Shown: piece by piece, positions 1 to 5,762 of the stretch | How positions within the stretch are numbered: the first letter of the stretch is position 1 | Layout of the letters: the number at the start of each line of letters is the position of its first letter | Origin: Filomicrobium sp. | Lineage (GTDB): Bacteria; Pseudomonadota; Alphaproteobacteria; Rhizobiales; Hyphomicrobiaceae | DNA length: 7,238 bases | NCBI GenBank assembly: GCA_021775655.1 | Contig: JAJFHK010000121.1 | Span: 1 to 7,238, forward strand | Direction of reading: 5' to 3' | Position numbers and translations under genes: made by a program | The notes under the pieces: generated by a model | Told to the model about the DNA's origin: nothing | What the model saw: only the letters and a program-made list of their open reading frames with translations | The model's database searches: none

Positions 1-105
1 GCCCTCGTCACTTGGCTTGCAATTCTACCCGAGGAGCGTCATCTCGAGGCAAAGTTCGCAGATGAGTACACCGCCTACAAGGCAAAGACTCGCAGATGGA
101 TTTAG
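1..105 (+). CDS. C-terminal fragment of an isoprenylcysteine carboxyl methyltransferase-like protein
   Basis: The frame is open from the first base and ends at TAG (103-105), giving the last 34 residues of a protein whose start lies outside the window. The end reads as a hydrophobic stretch (ALVTWLAIL), then PEER, an acidic/aromatic segment with F..EY..Y and a terminal RRWI. This pattern (E-E-x-x-L, F-x-x-x-Y-x-x-Y, then a basic R-R-W) is typical of the C-terminus of bacterial ICMT/phospholipid-methyltransferase family membrane proteins, which transfer a methyl group from S-adenosylmethionine. The substrate cannot be told from this fragment. The next gene starts 30 nt downstream on the same strand, so the two may be co-transcribed. 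The family call rests on a short tail remembered from the family, and it could be another small membrane protein. Confidence 0.6.
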   Translation, partial: ALVTWLAILPEERHLEAKFADEYTAYKAKTRRWI

Positions 106-135
106 GCGCAAGGCAGGCAAAGCCGTGGGGGAGCT

Positions 136-942
136 ATGAGCCGCGATTACGCTGAAAAGGAGCGGGAGTTCATCGAAGGCCTCAAGGCCGACACCGGGCG
201 CGACCTTGGTGGCTGGATGACGGCAATTAGCGGCCAGAACTTCGCACACCGCAACGATGCAATAGACTGGCTGCGCCAACAGGGTTTCTTGTTTGCCTGG
301 GCTTCCTGGCTGGAGCGAATCCATCACAACGGCGGCCAACCGATTTACTACGATGAGTCGGCTCCTTCGGCGAAGATTGCGCCTCCGGCTACAAGGCCCG
401 CCGTAAACAAGGCTTCAGTACCTCCCCAGCGCATCGTAGAAAATTTGGAGAAAAGTTCCGTCCTGCCGCCCGTTGCCATCGAGGGCGGTTCGGTGATTCA
501 GTTTCCAGGCGCCAAATCAACCACTCCTGCACCTGTTCCACGTGCAGTTCCGATGGCGACTTCGCTTGGCCCTTCAACGTCACCTGAAATCATGTCCGTC
601 ATTGCTACTGCAAAGGCCTACGCCCCACTTGCCGGATTTCTGATTCGCTGCATTACCGACTCGCTTCCCGGTACGGCTTTTCGCGCCGGCGCTAAACACG
701 TTGAAATGCGCGCCGGACCTTTGCCCTACGCCCTACTTGTCGTTGGTGGAAAAGAGTTGAAACTCGCTTTTGCAGGCCCTCCCGAAAAATTCGATCCGCC
801 GTGTGAAAAGGCACGGCTGCCCAATCTGGGGGAGCCTCTGTCGCCGCTACTGACCCACATGATCGTGCTTACCGACGCCCGCGAAGTCGACGAAGCAGTA
901 ATCGAAACTCTTCGTCAGGCCCGCGCGCGTGTGGAAAAGTAA
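136..942 (+). CDS. Hypothetical cytoplasmic protein, DUF4287/DUF5655-like two-domain layout
   Basis: This is a 268-residue protein of unknown function with no signal peptide and no convincing membrane segment. A purine-rich GGGGAG lies about 4 nt before the ATG. Residues 1-70 form a helical domain with a TGRDLGGWM motif and a following DAIDWLRQQGFL helix. This resembles DUF4287, in which a 'TGK-x-x-x-W' motif is followed by a 'I-x-W-L' helix. Residues 75-150 are a low-complexity linker rich in Pro, Ala, Ser and Thr. Residues 150-268 form a compact alpha/beta domain with two short strands (YALLVVGG, LKLAFAG), then THMIVLTDAREVDEAV and a final helix LRQARARVEK. This matches the style of DUF5655, where a 'TH-x-x-x-L' strand is followed by 'E-V-D' and a last helix. 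The domain assignment is from memory of family patterns. Neither domain has an established reaction, so no function is proposed. Confidence 0.8.
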   Translation: MSRDYAEKEREFIEGLKADTGRDLGGWMTAISGQNFAHRNDAIDWLRQQGFLFAWASWLERIHHNGGQPIYYDESAPSAKIAPPATRPAVNKASVPPQRIVENLEKSSVLPPVAIEGGSVIQFPGAKSTTPAPVPRAVPMATSLGPSTSPEIMSVIATAKAYAPLAGFLIRCITDSLPGTAFRAGAKHVEMRAGPLPYALLVVGGKELKLAFAGPPEKFDPPCEKARLPNLGEPLSPLLTHMIVLTDAREVDEAVIETLRQARARVEK

Positions 943-1070
943 ACGATTTAATCAGCAAATTCATAAACTAAGCCTCCCCAGCCCTGATTTTGATTTGCCA
1001 TTCGGCATCATCGCAACCATCTGAATGCCATCATCACGTGGTTGCGTGAAGCGTGGTTGGAGGGTCATTA
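943..1070 (+). promoter_or_regulatory. Leader region of the coiled-coil protein gene, with overlapping inverted repeats
   Basis: This 128-nt gap contains an 8-bp perfect inverted repeat, CGCAACCA (1012-1019) with TGGTTGCG (1039-1046), separated by 19 nt. Two shorter alternatives overlap its region: TGCC/GGCA (996-999/1004-1007) and GGCAT/ATGCC (1004-1008/1025-1029). The last of these cannot form together with the TGCC/GGCA stem. A strong Shine-Dalgarno GGAGG lies at 1059-1063, 7 nt before the ATG at 1071. No T-run follows any stem, so these do not look like intrinsic terminators. They could be an operator, an RNA leader structure or chance. No convincing -35/-10 pair was found. Confidence 0.25.
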
Positions 1071-2405
1071 ATGACGGCAAACATTCGCGATTTACTGCTG
1101 ATTGCGGCGTGCTCACTGGCACCGCTGGTAACGGCTGTCGCGCCCGCTTCCGCGCAGACTTCTTATCGCGACGCAATTGGTGAACTGCTCTCGCGCGCCA
1201 CCGGCTCAACGCCTGCTGCTGCACAAAATGCAGGGCGCGATGCCGAATCCGGACAAGTACAAACCAACACAAAGCCCGCCCCAGATCCGCGCGAGGACGA
1301 AAAGGCCTATCAGCAAGCCCGCGATCTCATGCAGGCCATTGACGAGATTCTCAAGGATACCGCCGAACAGCGCGCCGATGCCCGCAAACTTCCGGCAAGA
1401 GACGAATTTCTCGTAACGCCAATGTGGACCGAAACGCGCGAAGACCGCGAAGGCCGCATCCGCAGCTTGCTTGATAGCGCACTTGGCATCGTCACTGACG
1501 CGCCTGTCGTCGAAGTCCAAAAGAGGGTTGAAAGGCTTCGCCGCAACATCTCTGAATTGGAGGATCAAATCGTCCAGTTGAAGGAACGTCAGCTAACGGC
1601 ACCAAAAGACGCCCTTCTACCTGGGATGTTGAGCGATACGGTTGCCAGCCTTGCCAGCGAGATCAAAGGTGCTGAGGACCGCATCGAGGGTAACAAGGCA
1701 GAGATTGCCAAGGCAAAAACCGAAATCCGCGAAGCCCTTGTCGCATCCGGTATCGAATTGGGTGACGGCCAGATCGACCTGCTGCTTGAGAGCGTTCTCT
1801 CTGGCGACCTTGTCCGTCTCGTGGCCGCTTTCAATGCCGCCAAGCTTATTGATTCCCAACTGGCCGACCGCCTTTCCGCAAGCGGCGACAACATGAAGGC
1901 TGCGCGCAGATATTTCGCCATGCACGCAGCACTATTCGCGATGTTGGTTCACGCTCAACAGTCGACGATCACTAAGATCGATGAGAACTACGTGCCCAAG
2001 CTGGATGCGATCCTGAAAGACATCAAGGCGGCACACCGAAAGACAGAAAGGCTTTTGAAGGAAGGTGGCAACCGCCCCGACCAGATCCGCGCGCTCGAAG
2101 CCAACAAGAAGAGCCAGCAGATCGCCGAGGAAGCCGCCCGCGGTTATCGCAAGTATCTCCAGCAGCAGCGTGAGCAACTGGCCCGGGCCCGCTCGCGTGC
2201 AACGCATGACTTGCGCATCGCCGATAACACCTTTGAAACCGTCGAAGCCAGCTTTCAGCTTCGCAACCTGATGCGCGATTCGGCAGCGTCCTTCGAGGCC
2301 ATCCAGAAACTCGAAGCGCCCACCTTCGATCAGATCTTTAAGAATGAGGAATTGCGCAAGGAATTCGAGAACCTGACGCGCAAGCTCGATGTCCCGACAA
2401 GCTGA
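1071..2405 (+). CDS. Exported coiled-coil protein of unknown function
   Basis: This is a 444-residue protein. The ATG at 1071 is preferred over the in-frame GTG at 1053. GGAGG (1059-1063) is correctly spaced for 1071, and starting there gives a clean signal peptide: residues 1-28, a short polar start, the hydrophobic core LLLIAACSLAPLV, and cleavage after ASA. The mature protein is therefore probably periplasmic or surface-exposed. It is almost entirely helical and highly charged. Residues about 29-80 are a Gln/Ala/Pro-rich linker. Coiled-coil-like heptads are visible at about 145-174 (VERLRRNISELEDQIVQLKE), 186-222 and 310-380 (a Lys/Gln/Arg-rich stretch with YRKYLQQQREQL). A less charged helical region lies between them (about 230-300, with LVRLVAAFNAAKLIDSQLADRL). 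No catalytic motif or cell-wall-binding domain was recognised. The overall style recalls uncharacterised Rhizobiales periplasmic proteins. Its C-terminus faces the phosphopantetheinyl transferase stop 21 nt away. Confidence 0.85.
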   Translation: MTANIRDLLLIAACSLAPLVTAVAPASAQTSYRDAIGELLSRATGSTPAAAQNAGRDAESGQVQTNTKPAPDPREDEKAYQQARDLMQAIDEILKDTAEQRADARKLPARDEFLVTPMWTETREDREGRIRSLLDSALGIVTDAPVVEVQKRVERLRRNISELEDQIVQLKERQLTAPKDALLPGMLSDTVASLASEIKGAEDRIEGNKAEIAKAKTEIREALVASGIELGDGQIDLLLESVLSGDLVRLVAAFNAAKLIDSQLADRLSASGDNMKAARRYFAMHAALFAMLVHAQQSTITKIDENYVPKLDAILKDIKAAHRKTERLLKEGGNRPDQIRALEANKKSQQIAEEAARGYRKYLQQQREQLARARSRATHDLRIADNTFETVEASFQLRNLMRDSAASFEAIQKLEAPTFDQIFKNEELRKEFENLTRKLDVPTS

Positions 2406-2426
2406 ATTGCCAACGTTGATGCAGGC

Positions 2427-3131
2427 CTAGTCGCGATGCAGCAGCGTGAGATTCACCTCTCGGTCCAGCACCCCTGTATGGACACAGACCGCTCCGCAAA
2501 GCTCCGTTCCAGCATCGAACTCGACGAGAGAATAAGCCTTAGCTGCTTCAACATTGCCATCGATCGAAATAATGCGCGCTGCGGTGCCGGGTTGAACCGA
2601 AACCACGAAGCTGTCGAGTCCCCGCTTGATCCCTTCACCCGTAGCTTTCACGAAGGCTTCCTTGCGCGTCCAGCATCGAAAGAACGCCTCTAGCTGTTCT
2701 GGCTCAGACAGCGCTTCGAGTGCTGCCACTTCTTCGATTGAGAAATAGCGCTGCGCAAGTCCGTCGCGAACAGAACGGACCCTTTCAATGTCAATGCCAA
2801 CTTCCGCCGACCGGCAAAGCGCGATCGCTGCATCGCCGCCAGTATGGGTGACGTTGAAGTGAACGTGTTCACCAACATCGTTTTGTGCACGCAATGATGG
2901 CTTGCCACTGGGGCTAATATCGAAGGCCAGCGCCGCAGGATCGTAACCCATTTGCCATCCAAGGACCTGCCGTAGACTGCCCCTTGCTGCAATGAACCGG
3001 TTACGATGACAAATCCGAACGAAGCGATCTGCCCTTTCGGCTTCCTCATCTGAAAGCAGTGTTCGCAGCTGTTGCAGTTCTTTATCAACCACGTCGAGCG
3101 AATAGCGCCAGATCTCAACGTTATGGATCAT
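2427..3131 (-). CDS. 4'-phosphopantetheinyl transferase, Sfp/HetI type
   Basis: This predicted 234-residue enzyme moves the 4'-phosphopantetheine arm of coenzyme A to a serine of carrier proteins (acyl, peptidyl or aryl carrier domains) in the cytoplasm. Family signatures appear in order. The N-terminal lobe has LLSDEEAERADRF and RNRFIAARGSLRQVL (about 25-57). SPSGKP is at 73-78 and FNVTHTGGDAAIAL at 92-105, the usual F-N-[LV]-[ST]-H-[ST] substrate motif. VGIDIE (111-116) supplies Mg-binding Asp114 and Glu116. The W-x-x-KEA-x-x-K motif is WTRKEAFVK (154-162), with Glu158 and Lys162. The length matches the roughly 220-240 residues usual for Sfp-type enzymes. The start chosen is the ATG at 3131, because the family normally begins just before a V-[DE]-[VI]-W strand, here VEIWRY. 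Its Shine-Dalgarno is poor, and in-frame GTG (3200) and TTG (3203) codons sit behind a much stronger one. It lies 49 nt downstream of deacetylase 1 and is probably in the same transcript. No client synthase is in the window, so the pathway is unknown. Confidence 0.92.
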   Translation of the reverse strand: MIHNVEIWRYSLDVVDKELQQLRTLLSDEEAERADRFVRICHRNRFIAARGSLRQVLGWQMGYDPAALAFDISPSGKPSLRAQNDVGEHVHFNVTHTGGDAAIALCRSAEVGIDIERVRSVRDGLAQRYFSIEEVAALEALSEPEQLEAFFRCWTRKEAFVKATGEGIKRGLDSFVVSVQPGTAARIISIDGNVEAAKAYSLVEFDAGTELCGAVCVHTGVLDREVNLTLLHRD

Positions 3132-3184
3132 GAATTCACAGCGCTCACGGCCGGACGGCCCAGAAGACCCAGGCACATTTTCAT
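3128..3184 (-). other. Possible 18-codon linking mini-ORF between deacetylase 1 and the transferase
   Basis: On the minus strand, an ATG at 3184-3182 overlaps the TGA stop of deacetylase 1 (ATGA). It opens an 18-residue frame (MKMCLGLLGRPAVSAVNS) whose TGA stop (3130-3128) overlaps the ATG of the phosphopantetheinyl transferase at 3131, again as ATGA. Such overlaps are common where translation is coupled. The peptide has no recognisable function and only a weak AGGT upstream, so this may be chance. If translated, it would hand ribosomes from the deacetylase gene to the transferase gene. Confidence 0.15.
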
Positions 3185-4374
3185 CGCGGACCTGCCGCAC
3201 CAACGCCAGCGGCTCCTCCTCCTGGAGGTTGCCAACTGCTTGCTCCCGATGCGCTGTTTCGATTGGCCTGAGCATTCCCGCTCTTCCAGGGAAGTTCCTC
3301 TTCAGCAGGTGGCGGTGCTGGACCAAGCATCGGTTTGGACTTCGGCACTGATTTGGGAACCGTAACGGGCTTGGAGAGCTTCTTTGGCGGCGTCTTCAAT
3401 GTGACCGGCTGACGTTTTGTCCGGTCGACGGGCTTTGGTGCAATCCGTGTGACTTGCGGCGCGGCAGGAGCGAGAGCTGCCTCACGTTCTTCGCTCAATT
3501 TGGAGATCGCCCCGTAGAAGGGCATCAGCCTTGGCGTCCGTTGGCTCTTGGCAAGTTTTGTCGAGACCTGCGCGGCGAATTTTTCCACGAGTTCGCTCCG
3601 AGCCTCGACAGGTTTGCTATAGTGCAGATGAACGACCCGATAACCGCGCTCCTTCAGTCCCTCGAGGATCGCAGGTAGCGCCTTTGCGGTTACCGGCTTG
3701 ATATCGTGAAACAACAAGATCCCGCTCCCATTGCTGTCCAGCCGCTTGAGCGTGACTCGAGCCAATTCTTCGTGGCTTGCAATGAAGCTGTCGTCGGAGA
3801 CAACATCAACGGTGAATGTCGCGATGCCCCGGTCCTGCAGATACTTCAGGAGTGGAGCAGAATCGTTGAGTCCGGTGAACCGAAAGAACGGAGCGATACC
3901 GCCACCCGTCGCTGCCTCCAACGCGGCAAACCCACGCTCAATTTCAGCGTGAGCGTTCGCGAGTTTCATCTTCGGTAAATGCCGCGGGTGCGACCAGGTA
4001 TGGCCGCCTAATGTATGACCGCGTGCCAGGATCTCACGTGCCACATCCGGATAGGCCACCGCCATCTTGCCGACCGCAAAGAAGGTCGCTTTTGTGCAGT
4101 GCTCTTCCAATGTGTCGAGTATCTTGGGCGTCACCCAAGGGCTTGGCCCATCATCGAAAGACAGGACAACTTCTTTGTCTCTGAGAAACGACGGCTCCTG
4201 CTGTTGGGTGGTGAGGCGGCCAAACAGCGGTCCCGAAGTTGCTTCCACTTCGACGACCCGTTCCAGGCCAACGGCCGTTTCGGAATGCGCGCACTCTCCC
4301 GCCTGGGCTTGGCCTGACGCCAAGACCGTTTGGGCTCCAATAAGAACCACGGCTGCGGCTCGTGCAATGCGCAT
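3181..4374 (-). CDS. Secreted polysaccharide deacetylase 1 (NodB domain), divergent motif 3
   Basis: This 397-residue member of carbohydrate esterase family 4 is expected to remove acetyl groups from N-acetylated sugars using a metal ion, outside the cytoplasmic membrane. Residues 1-25 are a signal peptide (hydrophobic AAAVVLIGAQTVLA, cleavage after AQA). The NodB domain spans about 66-250. Motif 1 is SFDDGP (Asp74, the presumed catalytic base, and Asp75, a metal ligand). Motif 2 is HTWSH (metal ligands His125 and His129). Motif 3 is RFTG instead of the usual R-x-P-Y (Arg165 is kept). Motif 4 is around VDVVSDD (Asp190). Motif 5 is LLFHD (His223). Cys28 and Cys93 are the only cysteines and align with the two in deacetylase 2. 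Residues about 255-397 are a tail rich in Lys, Pro and Ala with PK/KP repeats, ending in a Gly/Ala-rich stretch; it is probably disordered. The start ATG has GGGAG 4 nt upstream. The natural substrate is unknown: peptidoglycan, exopolysaccharide or a chitin-like oligomer are all possible. Confidence 0.9.
   Translation of the reverse strand: MRIARAAAVVLIGAQTVLASGQAQAGECAHSETAVGLERVVEVEATSGPLFGRLTTQQQEPSFLRDKEVVLSFDDGPSPWVTPKILDTLEEHCTKATFFAVGKMAVAYPDVAREILARGHTLGGHTWSHPRHLPKMKLANAHAEIERGFAALEAATGGGIAPFFRFTGLNDSAPLLKYLQDRGIATFTVDVVSDDSFIASHEELARVTLKRLDSNGSGILLFHDIKPVTAKALPAILEGLKERGYRVVHLHYSKPVEARSELVEKFAAQVSTKLAKSQRTPRLMPFYGAISKLSEEREAALAPAAPQVTRIAPKPVDRTKRQPVTLKTPPKKLSKPVTVPKSVPKSKPMLGPAPPPAEEELPWKSGNAQANRNSASGASSWQPPGGGAAGVGAAGPR
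3213..3223 (-). promoter_or_regulatory. Strong Shine-Dalgarno-like AGGAGGAGGAG inside the end of the deacetylase 1 gene
   Basis: Read on the minus strand, this purine run (AGGAGGAGGAG) ends 9 nt before TTG (3203) and 12 nt before GTG (3200). Both codons are in frame with the phosphopantetheinyl transferase. It could drive a longer form with 23-24 extra N-terminal residues that overlaps the deacetylase 1 end by about 20 nt. It is also simply the codons for a Pro-Gly-Gly-Gly stretch in the deacetylase 1 tail, so coincidence is possible. Confidence 0.3.
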
Positions 4375-4631
4375 GCAGCTCCCGTTCGATTTACCCTACA
4401 AGGTAGCTCCGACGCTGGGCGGCAGGACGACGCCCCAGGCGCGGGCCGGCTGGCTGCCGGATTTCCGGCAAACGACGACCGAGTATACACACGAAAAGGC
4501 CGGTTGATGGCGCAAGACGCAATACGAAGAAACGCCTGTTTGTCCACAAGATTGGGACTGTGAGGGCACAATAGCTTGCTGACTGGCGCGGCGCCGCCTT
4601 GTCGTACACCAGTACACCAACGTGGAAATCT
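4375..4631 (-). promoter_or_regulatory. Gap between the two deacetylase genes: candidate promoter and palindromes
   Basis: This 257-nt gap is long enough to give deacetylase 1 its own promoter. On the minus strand a TATACT (4487-4482) could be a -10 box, but no good -35 lies at the right distance. Just downstream is a 16-nt perfect palindrome TGCCGGATTTCCGGCA (4455-4470, 7-bp arms). It overlaps an alternative hairpin CCGGC/GCCGG (4446-4450/4456-4460), so only one of the two can form. This could be an operator near the transcription start or an RNA leader switch. No terminator with a T-run follows deacetylase 2, so read-through is also possible. Confidence 0.3.
4604..4619. repeat. Tandem 8-bp direct repeat, 2 copies of GTACACCA
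   Basis: Two exact adjacent copies of GTACACCA occur (4604-4611 and 4612-4619), 12 nt beyond the stop codon of deacetylase 2. A 10-bp palindrome GCGGCGCCGC lies close by at 4588-4597. The meaning is unknown; it may be a replication-slippage duplication. Confidence 0.5.
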
Positions 4632-5762
4632 TCAGTTGTTGAAAAAGTTCTCGCGCCAGTCCTCGTTGACAGGACCCTTCAGCGCCTTAGGCCTATTCTG
4701 GGTCCTTGGCGGTTGCGCGATGTCGGCCCGTCGTTCTGTGTTTTCGATAAGGGATTCGCGCAATTCTTCAACTGGCGACCGCACAAGCCCGGAACGCTCA
4801 GGCAGCGGTCCCTTAAACAAACCCGGTGGCTCTATTTTCAATGGCTTGGCCAATGGAAATTCGCTCGCAGACGCCACCGGCCAGACAATCGAGCGTGACG
4901 AAAGTGGGCGGCTATTGGCGTACTTCTTCCGCTTCTCTGCTAGACCCTCGGCCATTTCGTCATAGCGCGCTATCGTCTTGATGGGGCTCTTCGGCACGAT
5001 GTGGACAACCTTGTACCCTTCTCGCGCCAACGCATCCAGAAGATCGGAAACGCCAGCGGCAGTTGAACGCTGGATGTCATGCATCAGCACGATCCCTTTG
5101 CCTTTCCGCTTGAGCGTGCTCAACACCCGGTTCTTCATCGTCGAGCCGGAGCGTGTACGGAAGTCGAGTGAGTCGACATCGATCGAAAAGATGCCCTGAT
5201 TGCGGCCCTTCAATTGAGTCTGCATCCGCGCGGGATCACTGAGGTAAGGGAAGCGGAAAAACGGCGCAACGGGTTTTCCAAGTGCCAAAGAAACTGCACT
5301 GACGCCAAGTTCAATTTCATTTTCACCGCTAGCCGTGCTGAGGCGGCCTTGCATCTTGTGTGACCACGTATGCGTTCCAATCGTATGCCCACGCCTGTCG
5401 ATCTCGCGAACCATGGCCGGATCGACAAGCGCCATCCGCCCAACCATGAAGAAGGTCGCTTTGGTACAATGTCGCTCAAGGGCGTTCAGCACCGCGGTCG
5501 TTTTTCTCCGCAACGGTCCATCGTCGAACGTCAAAACAATTTCGCCGGGCTTCAGGAAGTCGATCTCTTTGTACTGATTGTTACCGAAGCGAGGTCCACC
5601 GGACGTGTCGATCTCCACGACGCGCGAGACGCCCAGGATCCCATTGCGTTCCGCGCACCCAGGTCTTTCTTGGTCCGCGTCCGCCGCATCGGCTCCGCCA
5701 AGCACCACGCCTGCCGCCGCTAACAGCGCCGCAGCAATAGAGGTTCCTGCCACCCGCATCAT
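4632..5762 (-). CDS. Secreted polysaccharide deacetylase 2 (NodB domain), canonical motifs
   Basis: This 376-residue carbohydrate esterase family 4 enzyme is predicted to deacetylate an N-acetylated glycan in the periplasm or at the surface. The ATG at 5762 is preferred over an in-frame TTG at 5795. AAGGGA sits 7-8 nt upstream of 5762, and starting there gives a compact signal peptide (IAAALLAAAGVVLGG core, cleavage near ADA, about residue 26). The NodB domain spans about 72-255. Motif 1 is TFDDGP (Asp80, Asp81). Motif 2 is HTWSH (His131, His135). Motif 3 is RFPY (Arg170-Tyr173, fully canonical). Motif 4 is around IDVDSLDF (Asp195). Motif 5 is LMHD (His228). Its only cysteines, Cys36 and Cys99, align with those of deacetylase 1, suggesting a disulfide. 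From about residue 260 a basic, proline-containing tail follows (YDEMAEGLAEKRKKY, then KPLKIEPP and similar), ending in DWRENFFNN. It is clearly paralogous to deacetylase 1, for example in the shared HCTKATFF segment. It is the first gene of the leftward block. Confidence 0.92.
   Translation of the reverse strand: MMRVAGTSIAAALLAAAGVVLGGADAADADQERPGCAERNGILGVSRVVEIDTSGGPRFGNNQYKEIDFLKPGEIVLTFDDGPLRRKTTAVLNALERHCTKATFFMVGRMALVDPAMVREIDRRGHTIGTHTWSHKMQGRLSTASGENEIELGVSAVSLALGKPVAPFFRFPYLSDPARMQTQLKGRNQGIFSIDVDSLDFRTRSGSTMKNRVLSTLKRKGKGIVLMHDIQRSTAAGVSDLLDALAREGYKVVHIVPKSPIKTIARYDEMAEGLAEKRKKYANSRPLSSRSIVWPVASASEFPLAKPLKIEPPGLFKGPLPERSGLVRSPVEELRESLIENTERRADIAQPPRTQNRPKALKGPVNEDWRENFFNN

Noticed and set aside
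1206..1568. 120-codon minus-strand open frame inside the coiled-coil gene
   Set aside because: It is antisense to a gene with a signal peptide and consistent coding character. The apparent hydrophobic stretch arises from complementing charged coiled-coil codons.
2690..3118. 142-codon minus-strand frame overlapping the phosphopantetheinyl transferase
   Set aside because: It is in the wrong frame relative to the transferase motifs VGIDIE and WTRKEA, so it is a shadow.
3132..3326. Full upstream extension of the transferase to ATG 3326 (299 residues)
   Set aside because: It would overlap deacetylase 1 by about 145 nt, and the extra residues look non-coding and unlike the family N-terminus. Only the shorter alternatives at 3200/3203 are kept as possibilities.
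4067..4507. 146-codon plus-strand open frame antisense to deacetylase 1
   Set aside because: It lies mostly antisense to a well-supported gene, has no ribosome site or family resemblance, and is explained by the GC-rich complementary strand.
4131..4571. 146-codon minus-strand open frame between and within the deacetylase genes
   Set aside because: It overlaps the start of deacetylase 1 in another frame. Its product is Arg/Ser/Pro-rich without domain character, while the competing frame has a signal peptide and NodB motifs.
4081..5471. Repeated 14-nt stretch AAGAAGGTCGCTTT in both deacetylase genes (about 4080 and 5449, plus-strand reading)
   Set aside because: It encodes the conserved KATFF segment of the two paralogues, so it reflects common ancestry and codon choice and is not a separate repeat element.
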